Below are positions 35,953 to 44,724 of a DNA stretch of 64,000 bases, in pieces; the stretch's first letter is position 1; each line of letters opens with the position of its first letter. Origin of the DNA: Alphaproteobacteria bacterium (lineage in GTDB: Bacteria > Pseudomonadota > Alphaproteobacteria > Caulobacterales > Hyphomonadaceae). Position numbers and translations under genes: made by a program. The notes below the pieces were generated by a model. The model searched no databases. It was not told the origin of the DNA and was given only the letters and a program-made list of their open reading frames with translations. The stretch covers positions 1 to 64,000 of the forward strand of contig WGLW01000005.1 in the NCBI GenBank assembly GCA_016125405.1, read 5' to 3'.

Positions 35953-36930
35953 CTAAAGCTTCGGCGCGTCGGCGTTCTTGCCCGCCTTGTTCAGCTCGTC
36001 CTGCTGGCGCTGAAGATCCATCTTGTGGAGCGCTTCTTCCGTGCCGGTGATCGCCGCATAGCCATTGGCCTGGTCCATCACGCCAGCCTGCATGAATTTG
36101 GCGAGCCCCGGATTGTCCTTCAGCGAGCGGATCTGCGCACGGACGATGACGCCGCAATCCGGCGAGAAGTTGGTTCCGCTATCCGGATCGGCGACGCCGT
36201 TGCACTGGTTGTAGAGCGGCGAGGTTTCGGTGATCGGCCGGCCGTTGGGATCGTAGTCCCATTCGAGCTGGCGATCGATCGGCCCGATGTCGAGCTTCTT
36301 GGTCGGCTCGCCGTATTTCGCGGTCAGCGCCTGGATGACGCTGTCGACCGGCGGGTTCTTGCCTTCGTTGAACCATTCCTCGCGGGTCGCGTAGATCACC
36401 TTTTCCTGGCCCGGCACGCCCATCGTGGCGACATAGTATTTGACCTGACCGGGCTTCATGTCCTCGCTGATCGCATTCGTGCCACGCGCGATCGCCTCGT
36501 TTTCCATTTCCTGCACGATCTGCTGGCCGGTCTTCTGGACGCGGGCGACGGCGAACGTGCCGTCGAAACCCTGCCGGATCTTCTGGCCATAGGTGTTGAT
36601 GTTGAAGCCGCGCGACTTGTCTTCCGTCACGACCAGCAGGGGATTGTCACATTCGACGATGTTGACGGCCTCGTCGTAGGTGATGCCGGGGCGCAGGCCA
36701 ACGACATCGATCACCGGGCCGCCGGCGGGCGCAGCTTCCGCCACCTTGGCCGGGCAATGCACCTTGCCGCGCATTTCCTTGGCCACCTGCTCTGCGGATG
36801 CGTTGCCTGAAGGCGCAGAGGACGAAGATGAGGCGCCGCCGCCGTTCGAGGCGGTCTTTGCGCCCTTCGAGCCGCAGCCCGTTACGGCCAGCAGGGCGAC
36901 AAGCCCCACACACAGGTTGAGATGTCTCAT
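35953..36930 (-). CDS. Putative lipoprotein, 325 aa, unknown
   Basis: From ATG 36930 the signal peptide runs to the lipobox VTGC (Cys19), followed by a Ser/Gly-rich linker. The domain has VVGLRPGITYDEAVNIVECDNPLLVV, an arrangement also seen in other periplasmic proteins with a conserved GLRPGMxYDEA segment, and later cysteines (YNQCNGV, SPDCGV) that may form a disulfide. A C-terminal helix is Gln/Lys-rich. Function is unknown. It heads a two-lipoprotein unit and is divergent from the serine hydrolase gene. Confidence 0.75.
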   Translation of the reverse strand: MRHLNLCVGLVALLAVTGCGSKGAKTASNGGGASSSSSAPSGNASAEQVAKEMRGKVHCPAKVAEAAPAGGPVIDVVGLRPGITYDEAVNIVECDNPLLVVTEDKSRGFNINTYGQKIRQGFDGTFAVARVQKTGQQIVQEMENEAIARGTNAISEDMKPGQVKYYVATMGVPGQEKVIYATREEWFNEGKNPPVDSVIQALTAKYGEPTKKLDIGPIDRQLEWDYDPNGRPITETSPLYNQCNGVADPDSGTNFSPDCGVIVRAQIRSLKDNPGLAKFMQAGVMDQANGYAAITGTEEALHKMDLQRQQDELNKAGKNADAPKL

Positions 36931-37089
36931 GAAGCGCCCCTTTGTCCAGCAACTCGAAGAATGCACATGACGCCGCGCATGACAACGTTTTCGTGCTCGT
37001 AGTTGATGCCTGGATTCTTGACGTGGACGGCCGGGAGACGCACGGTCCCGCCACCTTGCGGGGGAACACAGCAGGGAGGCAGGAAGCCC

Positions 37090-38298
37090 ATGTTCAGAAG
37101 ACGAATCCAACTCGCTGCGTTCGCCGCAGCGTGCCTTGTGGCGGCTGGCGCTATGGCCGGTCCGGCGCTGGGGCAATCGACCAAGGGACCGAAGAAGGAA
37201 CTCGATCCTTCAGCCGTGCTCACCTGGTCGCCCGCGCAGCAGCGCGAGCGCTACAAGGATATGGAGGACTATTTCAAGGTCGCCACGATCAAGAAGGGCG
37301 ATCATGTCTCTCCCCTTCCCGCCGGAACGGCGATCGATCCGAAAGTCACCTTCCAGGGCAAGACCTACACGGTCGACCGCTTCATGGAGAAGTTCCGCAT
37401 CTCCGGGCTGATGGCCGTGAAGGACGGCAAGGTCGTGCTGGAGAAATACGGCCTCGGGCGCACGCCGGCCGATCGCTGGACATCGTTCTCGGTCGCCAAG
37501 TCGGTGACGTCCATCCTCTATGGCGCTGCGCTGCGCGATGGCTGGATTCCGGCGCTGACCGATCCGGTGGTGAAGTACATCCCCGAACTGAAGGGCAGCG
37601 CCTATGACGGCGTGAACCTCGAGGAAGTTCTCACCATGACCTCCGGGGTGAAATGGAACGAGGACTACACCGATCCGAAATCCGACGTTGCGCGCTCGGG
37701 CGACCAGAAGTGGGACGGCAAGGAATTCGATCCGCTGGTGACCTACATGGCCAAGCTGCCGCGCGAGGCGCCTCCGGGCACCAAGTTCGTCTACAAGACC
37801 GGCGAGACCGATCTGGCGGGCCTGATCCTCACTCGCGCGCTGGCCGGCAAGACGCTGTCGCAATACGCCTCCGAAAAACTCTGGGCGCCCTATGGCATGG
37901 AGCAGGACGGGATCTGGATGCTGGACAAGGCCGGGCATGAGCGCGGCGGCTGCTGCATGAGCATGACGCTGCACGATTACGCGCGCATCGGCCTCTTCAT
38001 GCTCGGCGACGGCAAGATCGGCGACACCGACACGTTCTGGCCGGGCTGGGTGCAGCAATCCACGTCGGACGAGGAGCCGAAGGGCCAGAAGGTCAGCTAT
38101 GGCTATCTGTGGTGGGCGACCGATCCGCCGAACTACCAGGCGATCGGCATCTACGGTCAGGGCATCGCCGTCTATCCCGGCGACCAGCTGGTGATCGCGC
38201 TCAACTCGGCCATGCCGAAGGCCAGCGACAAGACGCAGTCGGCGGCCAAGCAGGCGCTGTTTGACGCGATCCGCAAGGCTGCGGCGGGACAGAGCTGA
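37090..38298 (+). CDS. Serine hydrolase, class C beta-lactamase/NylB-like
   Basis: 402 aa from ATG 37090. A Sec signal peptide ends AGPALGQ. The catalytic SxxK is S134-V-A-K137 in TSFSVAKSVT, followed by Y-containing KFVYKTGETD and the C-terminal GIYGQGIAVYPG region, as in esterases and 6-aminohexanoate-dimer hydrolases of the beta-lactamase fold. It should act in the periplasm on an ester or amide; antibiotic hydrolysis is not implied. A GGAGG site lies about 9-10 nt upstream. Confidence 0.88.
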   Translation: MFRRRIQLAAFAAACLVAAGAMAGPALGQSTKGPKKELDPSAVLTWSPAQQRERYKDMEDYFKVATIKKGDHVSPLPAGTAIDPKVTFQGKTYTVDRFMEKFRISGLMAVKDGKVVLEKYGLGRTPADRWTSFSVAKSVTSILYGAALRDGWIPALTDPVVKYIPELKGSAYDGVNLEEVLTMTSGVKWNEDYTDPKSDVARSGDQKWDGKEFDPLVTYMAKLPREAPPGTKFVYKTGETDLAGLILTRALAGKTLSQYASEKLWAPYGMEQDGIWMLDKAGHERGGCCMSMTLHDYARIGLFMLGDGKIGDTDTFWPGWVQQSTSDEEPKGQKVSYGYLWWATDPPNYQAIGIYGQGIAVYPGDQLVIALNSAMPKASDKTQSAAKQALFDAIRKAAAGQS

Positions 38299-38357
38299 AC
38301 GCCGCACGGCAAGACGCCTGATTGACAGGACAGCCGGCCGACGCGACCTTCCGGGTC

Positions 38358-38717
38358 ATGTCGAGCCGGCTGTTCCGCATTTTCCTCGCCGTCTCCATCG
38401 CGCTGGTGTTCACCGGGCGGATGGAAGCTGCGGCGAACCATTGCCGCAGCATCGCCGCGGCGATGGAGATGGCGGATGCGCCCGCCTCGCACATGGCAGG
38501 CATGGACATGTCCGGCTGCCACGACGCCGGGGCGCCCGCGCCGCACGATCACAGCAACCAGCCCTGCGAGTGCCTTGCCCTGCTGATGGGGGATTGCCCC
38601 GAGCTGGCGGGACCGGCCGGCGCGGCGCGGATCGTTGCGTTCCGCTGGGAGCGTCCCGCGGAGGCGCGGCTTGCTTCGCTGGAGCGCGCGCCCGTAACGC
38701 CTCCCCCGAGGGCCTGA
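38358..38717 (+). CDS. Small secreted Met/His/Cys-rich protein, possible copper binder
   Basis: 119 aa from ATG 38358; an ATG at 38322 is an alternative. An N-terminal hydrophobic helix (LFRIFLAVSIALVF) serves as signal or anchor. The mature part carries HMAGMDMSGCHDAG, PHDHSNQPCEC and further Cys residues, a mix of Met, His and Cys typical of periplasmic copper-handling proteins. It lies 93 nt upstream of a Met-rich outer-membrane protein gene on the same strand, which supports a shared metal role. The family is not recognised with certainty. Confidence 0.6.
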   Translation: MSSRLFRIFLAVSIALVFTGRMEAAANHCRSIAAAMEMADAPASHMAGMDMSGCHDAGAPAPHDHSNQPCECLALLMGDCPELAGPAGAARIVAFRWERPAEARLASLERAPVTPPPRA

Positions 38718-38810
38718 GAAAACCCTGACGACCTCATGCGCATCGGGCCGGTGACATCCGGCGTGAGCCGGCGCGCACACCTGTCAATTTTCTCAAGGTA
38801 CGAGTCTCAA

Positions 38811-40124
38811 ATGATCCGAACTTCGCTGATCGCCTCGGCGATCCTGGCCGCGCCTGCCGCGCTTGCGCAGACGCCGGCCGAACACCCGCACGACATGTCC
38901 AAGATGAAGATGGACGGCATGGACATGTCGAAGATGAACATGGCCGGCATGGACATGGGCGGGATGACGATGCCCGGCATGCTGGGGGACTATCCCGCGA
39001 CGCGCGACGCCTCCGGCACGAGCTGGCAGCCGGACGCGGCGAGCCATTCGGGCGTCCACGCCATGGCCGGCGACTGGATGCTGATGGGCCACGCGCTCTT
39101 CAACGGCGTCTATTCCTGGCAGGACGGCCCGCGCGGCGACGACAAGGCGTTTCTCGCCGGCATGGTGATGGGCATGGCCCGGCGCAGTTTCATGAACGGC
39201 GACACACTGTCGTTCCGCGCCATGCTGAGCCCCGATCCGCTGATGGGAAAGGACGGCTATCCGCTACTGCTGCAGGGCGGCGAGACGGCGGATGGCGTCA
39301 CCCCGCTGGTCGACCGGCAGCATCCGCATGACCTGTTCATGGAACTGTCGGCCAGCTACGCGAAGCGGCTGACGGACAAGGACAGCCTCTACATCTATGG
39401 CGGACTTCCCGGCGAGCCGGCCTTCGGCCCGCCCGCCTTCATGCACCGGCCGGCGGCGGTCGACGATCCGGCGGCGCCGATCACCCACCACTGGCTCGAT
39501 TCCACCCACATCACCTTCGGCGTGGTGACAGCCGGATGGGCGCATGGGCCGGTTAAGATCGAGGCCTCGCAATTCCACGGCCGCGAACCGGACCAGCACC
39601 GCTATGACATCGAAACCGGCGCGCTCGATTCAACGGCGGTGCGCGTGTCGTGGAATCCCGGGCCGAACTGGGCGCTGCAGGCTTCGTGGGCGAACCAGAA
39701 AAGCCCGGAACAACTCGAGCCCGATGTCGACGAGAAACGCTGGTCGGCGAGCGCGCTCTACACCCGCAAGCTGGGCGAGAGCGGCGAGCTCTCCTTCACC
39801 GGCGCATGGGGCCGCAAGGAGCGCAGCGACGGCGTCGACCTCAATGGCTGGCTCGGCGAGGCGGCGTGGAAGCCAAACGGGAAATGGACCGTGTTCGGCC
39901 GCGCCGAAAAGATCGAGACCGACGAACTGGCGCTCGTTCATGACGGCGTGGTGCGGAAGCCGAGCGAAGTCAGTCTCGGGTTGATCCGCGACTGGCGCGT
40001 GGCGGAGCACGTGCTGTTCGGCGTCGGCGGCCTTGTCAGCCACAACTGGACGGATGGTCTCTCCGCCTCCTATGGCGGCGATCCGAACGGCGCGATGGGC
40101 TTCGTGCGGCTGAAGATCGGCTAG
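38811..40124 (+). CDS. Met-rich outer-membrane beta-barrel protein, probable copper resistance factor
   Basis: 437 aa from ATG 38811, with AAGG about 11 nt upstream. The signal peptide ends PAALAQ. Residues ~28-60 are an array of Met motifs (KMKMDGMDMSKMNM, MGGMTMPGM) like the copper-binding segments of PcoB/CopB. The remainder alternates as beta strands with HPHDLFMEL and ITHHWLDSTHI, ending FVRLKIG like a barrel. It probably sequesters or exports copper at the outer membrane. The neighbouring small Met/His/Cys-rich protein is consistent with this. Confidence 0.7.
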   Translation: MIRTSLIASAILAAPAALAQTPAEHPHDMSKMKMDGMDMSKMNMAGMDMGGMTMPGMLGDYPATRDASGTSWQPDAASHSGVHAMAGDWMLMGHALFNGVYSWQDGPRGDDKAFLAGMVMGMARRSFMNGDTLSFRAMLSPDPLMGKDGYPLLLQGGETADGVTPLVDRQHPHDLFMELSASYAKRLTDKDSLYIYGGLPGEPAFGPPAFMHRPAAVDDPAAPITHHWLDSTHITFGVVTAGWAHGPVKIEASQFHGREPDQHRYDIETGALDSTAVRVSWNPGPNWALQASWANQKSPEQLEPDVDEKRWSASALYTRKLGESGELSFTGAWGRKERSDGVDLNGWLGEAAWKPNGKWTVFGRAEKIETDELALVHDGVVRKPSEVSLGLIRDWRVAEHVLFGVGGLVSHNWTDGLSASYGGDPNGAMGFVRLKIG

Positions 40125-40143
40125 CGCCATCCACGTTCCGCGT

Positions 40144-40242
40144 TGTCATCCCGGTCGAAGCGCAGCGGAGAGCCGGGACCCAGGTCCTGCTTCGCCGCCG
40201 AAGGATGGGTCCCGGATGACGCTTTGCGTCTCCGGGATGACA
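40144..40242. repeat. Nested palindromic intergenic repeat
   Basis: A 99-nt element bounded by TGTCATCCCGG and its inverse CCGGGATGACA, with an inner inverted pair GGGACCCA / TGGGTCCC. It fills most of the gap between two convergent genes (ends at 40124 and 40271). Such TCATCCCGG-type repeats are dispersed in many alphaproteobacteria. It may act as a bidirectional terminator or mRNA stabiliser. Confidence 0.75.
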
Positions 40243-40270
40243 GCCGCTGGAATGCCCGAAATCTGTGCGC

Positions 40271-41434
40271 CTAAAGCGTGCGGGCGATGAGCAGCTTCAT
40301 GATCTCGTTGGTGCCGCCGTAGATGCGCTGGATGCGGCCGTCGCGGTAAAGGCGGCTGATCGGGAACTCGTCCATGAAGCCGTAGCCGCCGAAGAGCTGG
40401 AGGCAACGGTCGACGATCTTGCCTTCCAGATCGGTGAGCCAGTACTTGGCCATCGAGGCGGTGGCCGCATCAAGTTTCCCTTCGAGATGGACCTTGATGC
40501 AGTGGTCGACGAACACGCGGCCGACCGTCGCCTCGGTCTTGCATTCGGCGAGCACGAACTGCGTGTTCTGGAAGTCGGCGATAGCGCGGCCGAAAGCCTT
40601 GCGGTCCTTCACATAGTCGATGGTGAGTTTCAGCGCGCGCTCGATGGCGGTGATCGCCTGCACCGCGATGTTGAGGCGCTCCTGCGGAAGCTGGCCCATC
40701 AGCTGGTAGAAGCCCTGCCCTTCCTCGATGCCGAGAAGGTTCTCGGTCGGCACCTTCACGTCGTTGAAGAAGAGTTCGGAGGTATCCTGCGCCGGCTGGC
40801 CCAGCTTGTTGAGGTTGCGGCCGCGCTCGAAGCCCTCGGCGCCGTCGGTTTCAAGGAAGACCAGCGAGATGCCTTTCGCGCCCTGTGACTTGTCGGTCTT
40901 GGCGACGATGCAGATGAGGTTGGCGGTCTGGCCGTTGGTGATGAAGGTCTTGGAGCCGTTGATGACGTACTGGTTGCCGGACTTCAGCGCCGTCGTCTTG
41001 ACGCCCTGGAGATCGGACCCGGCGCCCGGCTCGGTCATGGCGATGGCGCTGACCAGTTCGCCGGTGCACATTTTCGGCAGCCAGCGGCGCTTCTGCTCCT
41101 CCGTGCCGTAGTGGAGGATGTAGGGCATGACGATGGCGTTGTGCAGCGAGATGCCGAAGCCGTCGACCGCCTTGTGGCCGAGCTGCTCCATCAGGATCAC
41201 TTCGTGGCGATAATCGCCGCCGGCGCCGCCGTATTGCTCAGGCGTCGAGAGGCCGAGCAGGCCCGCCTCACCCGCCTTCGTCCACATCTCGCGGTCGACG
41301 ACGTGGTTCTCGCGCCATTTGTCGACGACTTCCGGCGGGGCGGTCTGTTCGAAGAACTTGCCGACCGAATCCTCGAACATGCGGAGATCTTCCTCCGCCA
41401 GAAAATCGGGGCGTTCGACATTGAGGACGGACAT
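40271..41434 (-). CDS. Acyl-CoA dehydrogenase, LCAD/IVD-like
   Basis: 387 aa from ATG 41434, with AGGA 8 nt upstream. FAD-binding signatures are SAIAMTEPGAGSDLQG and FGRAIADFQNTQF, and the C-terminus is IYGGTNEIMKLLIAR. The position that holds the catalytic Glu in medium-chain enzymes (YEGT) is Gly here, so the base is expected to be Glu252 in LPQERLNIA, as in long-chain and isovaleryl-CoA dehydrogenases. It introduces the alpha-beta double bond in an acyl-CoA. It is the last of five co-oriented acyl-CoA genes. Confidence 0.9.
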   Translation of the reverse strand: MSVLNVERPDFLAEEDLRMFEDSVGKFFEQTAPPEVVDKWRENHVVDREMWTKAGEAGLLGLSTPEQYGGAGGDYRHEVILMEQLGHKAVDGFGISLHNAIVMPYILHYGTEEQKRRWLPKMCTGELVSAIAMTEPGAGSDLQGVKTTALKSGNQYVINGSKTFITNGQTANLICIVAKTDKSQGAKGISLVFLETDGAEGFERGRNLNKLGQPAQDTSELFFNDVKVPTENLLGIEEGQGFYQLMGQLPQERLNIAVQAITAIERALKLTIDYVKDRKAFGRAIADFQNTQFVLAECKTEATVGRVFVDHCIKVHLEGKLDAATASMAKYWLTDLEGKIVDRCLQLFGGYGFMDEFPISRLYRDGRIQRIYGGTNEIMKLLIARTL

Positions 41435-41548
41435 CAGGCTTCCTGCGGACTGGACGTTGAAGTTTACGTGCGCGTCATCCATGCACGATCAGGGCGCACG
41501 CTGTCCAATCCGAAATGGATGCGCCAAGGGCTGACGTTGCGTCGCTGG

Positions 41549-43420
41549 TTACTGGACGACCACGACGCCGGCGCCGGGCGGCGTGGTGAAGAGGTCCGCG
41601 ACTTCGGCGGCGCGGCGGTCCTGCGTCACGCGCTGGTTCACATAGCCCTTGTCGGTGATCTCTCCCGCATCGAGCGATGGCGGCGTCGAGAGGAGGCTGA
41701 ACCGGGCGATGCGGCGGGACGACCCGCCCTGCGTGCGATTGAAGGTAGAAAGCCGCGCGGCGATGTCGCGCGCGAGGCTGGCGAAAGCGGCCTGGGCGTC
41801 GCCGCCGGCCGCCTGCATTGCGGCTTTCATCGCTGCCGGAGCGGGCCAGATCAGCGCGCCGACAAACGGCTTGTCCTGGCCGCAGATCACCGCATCGCCG
41901 ACGAAGGGCGCGCACGCGGCGACGAGATCGGGGCGCAAGGTGCCGACCGACACCCACGTGCCGGAATCGAGCTTGAAGTCTTCCGTCACCCGGCCATCGA
42001 AGACGAGACCCGCTTCCGGATGATCGGGATCGGCGAAGCGGGCGGCGTCACCCAGACGGTAGAAGCCCTCCTCGTCGAACGCCTCGCGGTTCTTCTCGGG
42101 CAGGTTGAGATAACCCGACATCACCGTTGCGCCCTTGACGCGCACTTCCATCTTGGAGCCGGCGGGCGTCAGCTTCAGCGTCAGGCCGGGCAGCGGCAGG
42201 CCGACCATGCCGACCCGCTCCAGCTCCCAGTGAACCATGGTGACGCCCTGGGTTTCGGTGGCGCCGTACATCGTGGTGAGCGGAATGCGCCGGCCCGTCG
42301 CGGCGATCGCCAGCGCCTGCAGCCGGTCGTAGAGATCGTCCGACAGCGTGGCGCCGCCATAGACCATGTATTCCATGCGCGAGAAGAAGGCGTCGCGAAA
42401 CGCGGGGTCCGCCTCCATGGTTTCGGCCAGCATGGCGAAGGCGACGGGCGCAGACCCGAAATACTGCGGCCGCACCTCATAGAGATTCTTCATCGTGGTT
42501 TCGAAGAGACCCGGCGCCGGGCGCCCCTCATCAATGTGGAACGTGCCGCCAAGCGCCATGACGCCGTTGAAATTGACGTTGCCGCCGGAGATGTGGCTCC
42601 AGGGCATCCAGTCCAGCACTTCGAGGTCTTCGCCGGTGGCCTCCTCGTCCGGCGCATCGATGCCGCGGCGGGCGGCGATCTGCGCGACCATGGCGCCCTG
42701 CGTCTGCGGCGTCGGTTTCGGCATGCCGGTCGAGCCGGAGGTGAAGAGGTATTTGCCGACGGCGTCAGCGTCGATCCAGGCCATCGCCGTATCGACCGCG
42801 AGCGTCGGCTCGGTTTGCGCAAGATCGTCGAACGCCTCCGCGCCCTCCCCGCCATCGCCCGAGATCACCGACACGCCCGCAAGGTCCAGCGCGGAGAGCG
42901 CCTTGCGGAACGGATCCATGGTCTCGACATAGATCGCCTTCGGCTTCACCGCGTTGAAGCAGTGCTTCAGCTTGGCGAAGTCGCTGGAGAGCGTGGAGTA
43001 CGCCATGCTGATCGGCGTCGCCGGCGCGCCGATGCGCTGGGCGGCGAGACTCATCAGGGCGTGCTTGATCGAATTGCCGGAGAGGATCAGCAGCGGCGCG
43101 TCCGGCCCCAGACCCCGGTCGAGCAGCGCTTGCGCAAGCGACCGCGTGATCCGGGCGCCTTCGCCATAGGTGACGGAGCGCCAGGGCCCGTGGTTCGGCT
43201 CGCGCTGTTTCAGCCAGGCGCGATCGGGATGTTCGGCGGCCTTTTCATCGAGCTGATGGGGGATCGATCGCGGCGCGGGACCGGGCGGCGTGCGCGAGGT
43301 GAGATAGACCGAGCCATCGGGCCCGTGCCGCACCTCCATGTCCGGCGCCTTGAACGGCAACTTGCGAAATGGCGGAAGCTTGGCGCTGGCGCGCTCTGTG
43401 GTCGCGGTTTCAGCCGGCAT
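41549..43420 (-). CDS. AMP-binding acyl/aryl-CoA synthetase, feruloyl-CoA synthase-like
   Basis: 623 aa of the ANL superfamily. The P-loop is YLFTSGSTGMPKPTPQTQ, the adenine motif TTMYGATETQGV, and the A8 region GFYRLGDAARFAD. The N-terminal FKAPDMEVRHGPDGSVYLTS and GAPATPISMAYSTLS resemble feruloyl-CoA synthases rather than fatty-acyl ligases. It would activate an aromatic or long-chain acid to its CoA ester. It lies between the KAS III-like gene and an acyl-CoA dehydrogenase with gaps of about 90-115 nt. Confidence 0.85.
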   Translation of the reverse strand: MPAETATTERASAKLPPFRKLPFKAPDMEVRHGPDGSVYLTSRTPPGPAPRSIPHQLDEKAAEHPDRAWLKQREPNHGPWRSVTYGEGARITRSLAQALLDRGLGPDAPLLILSGNSIKHALMSLAAQRIGAPATPISMAYSTLSSDFAKLKHCFNAVKPKAIYVETMDPFRKALSALDLAGVSVISGDGGEGAEAFDDLAQTEPTLAVDTAMAWIDADAVGKYLFTSGSTGMPKPTPQTQGAMVAQIAARRGIDAPDEEATGEDLEVLDWMPWSHISGGNVNFNGVMALGGTFHIDEGRPAPGLFETTMKNLYEVRPQYFGSAPVAFAMLAETMEADPAFRDAFFSRMEYMVYGGATLSDDLYDRLQALAIAATGRRIPLTTMYGATETQGVTMVHWELERVGMVGLPLPGLTLKLTPAGSKMEVRVKGATVMSGYLNLPEKNREAFDEEGFYRLGDAARFADPDHPEAGLVFDGRVTEDFKLDSGTWVSVGTLRPDLVAACAPFVGDAVICGQDKPFVGALIWPAPAAMKAAMQAAGGDAQAAFASLARDIAARLSTFNRTQGGSSRRIARFSLLSTPPSLDAGEITDKGYVNQRVTQDRRAAEVADLFTTPPGAGVVVVQ

Positions 43421-43508
43421 GGGTCCATCCTCCCCAGGATGATCGTCGTATTTTACCGGACCTTATCCGGATGGGACGCGGGTGCAATCGTCGGCCTGAT
43501 CGCAGCCG

Positions 43509-44630
43509 CTAGGCCCGCTTCTCGACAAATACCGTGCCCGCCGAATAGCCCGCACCGAACGAGCAGATGAGGCCCTTGTCGCCGGGTTTGAAGTCCGACG
43601 AGTGCTTGTGGAAGGCGATGATCGAACCGGCCGAGGATGTGTTGGCGTAAGTGTCCAGCACCGTCGGGCTTTCATCCTCGCTGGCCTCGTGGCCGAGCAC
43701 CTTTTCGGCGATCAGCCGGTTCATGCCGGCGTTGGCCTGGTGCAGCCAGAGACGCTTGAGATCGGTCGCGGCAAGGCCCAGCCGGTCCATCTCGCCGAGG
43801 ATCATCTGCGAGACCATCGGCACGACTTCCTTGAACACCTTGCGGCCTTCCTGGACGAACAGCTTGTCGGCCTTGCCAATCCCCTCCGGCGCCGTGCGGT
43901 TGAGGAAGCCGAAATTGTTGCGGATGTTGTTGGAGAACTGCGTCTTGAGATGCGTGCCGAGGATCGACCACGCCCCTTTCGGCGCGATCTCTTCCGCCTC
44001 GATCAGCACGGCGGTGGCGACGTCCCCGAAGATGAAGTGGCTGTCGCGGTCGGTGAAGTTGAGGTGGCCGGAGCAGATCTCCGGGTTGACCATAAGCACC
44101 GACTTCGCATGGCCTGCCCGCACGAAATCGGCGCCGGTCTGGATACCGAAGGTGGCGGAGGAGCACGCGACGTTCATGTCGAACGCGAAGCCCTGCGCGC
44201 CGATGGCGTCCTGCACCTCGACCGCCATGGCCGGATAGGCGCGCTGCATGTTTGAAGCGGCGCAGATGACGGCGCCGATATCCTTCGGCTCACGGCCCGC
44301 GCGGTTCATCGCCTCGCGCGCAGCGGCGACGGCGATCTCGGCCAGAAGCGAAATCTGTTCGTTGGGACGTTCGGGAATGCGCGGCGCCATGATCTTCGGA
44401 TCGAGCACGCCGACGCGATCTATCACATAGCGCGACTTGATGCCCGATGCCTTTTCGATGAATTCGACGGAGGAGTGCTGTTTGGCTTCCAGGGTACCGG
44501 CCTTGATTTCATCGGCGTGCTCGGCGTTCCAGTTGTCGGTCCAGGCGTTGAGGCTGGCGACCAGCTCAGCGTTGGAAATCGACTCGGACGGGGTGAAGAG
44601 GCCGCTCGATGAAATTACAGGACGCGTCAT
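43509..44630 (-). CDS. Beta-ketoacyl synthase III (FabH-like)
   Basis: 373 aa thiolase-fold enzyme with the full KAS III triad: Cys156 in MNVACSSATFG, His297 in WLHQANAGMN, and Asn330 in TYANTSSAGS. It is about 50 residues longer than housekeeping FabH, mainly in the N-terminal third, so it is better viewed as a specialised Claisen-condensing enzyme. Its setting among acyl-CoA dehydrogenases and a CoA ligase suggests use of CoA thioesters rather than initiation of general fatty acid synthesis. Confidence 0.87.
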   Translation of the reverse strand: MTRPVISSSGLFTPSESISNAELVASLNAWTDNWNAEHADEIKAGTLEAKQHSSVEFIEKASGIKSRYVIDRVGVLDPKIMAPRIPERPNEQISLLAEIAVAAAREAMNRAGREPKDIGAVICAASNMQRAYPAMAVEVQDAIGAQGFAFDMNVACSSATFGIQTGADFVRAGHAKSVLMVNPEICSGHLNFTDRDSHFIFGDVATAVLIEAEEIAPKGAWSILGTHLKTQFSNNIRNNFGFLNRTAPEGIGKADKLFVQEGRKVFKEVVPMVSQMILGEMDRLGLAATDLKRLWLHQANAGMNRLIAEKVLGHEASEDESPTVLDTYANTSSAGSIIAFHKHSSDFKPGDKGLICSFGAGYSAGTVFVEKRA

Positions 44631-44724
44631 GACTGCCTCTGGGTTGACTGGGGTCGAGGTTTAGGCCCGTGCGGCAGAGGCGTCGAGATGCGCTGAACAT
44701 TTGCAGCCGGTTCCTGCCGCAGCG

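Noticed and set aside
38781-38801. CueR-like spacing (ACCT-N13-AGGT) before the Met-rich outer-membrane protein
   Set aside because: The outer tetramers have the 21-nt CueR spacing, but the inner triplets do not pair, so the match is probably chance despite the copper context.
41111-43570. 819-codon plus-strand frame opposite the CoA ligase and acyl-CoA dehydrogenase
   Set aside because: Antisense to two recognised enzymes and dominated by Arg, Gly, Ala and His without any domain.
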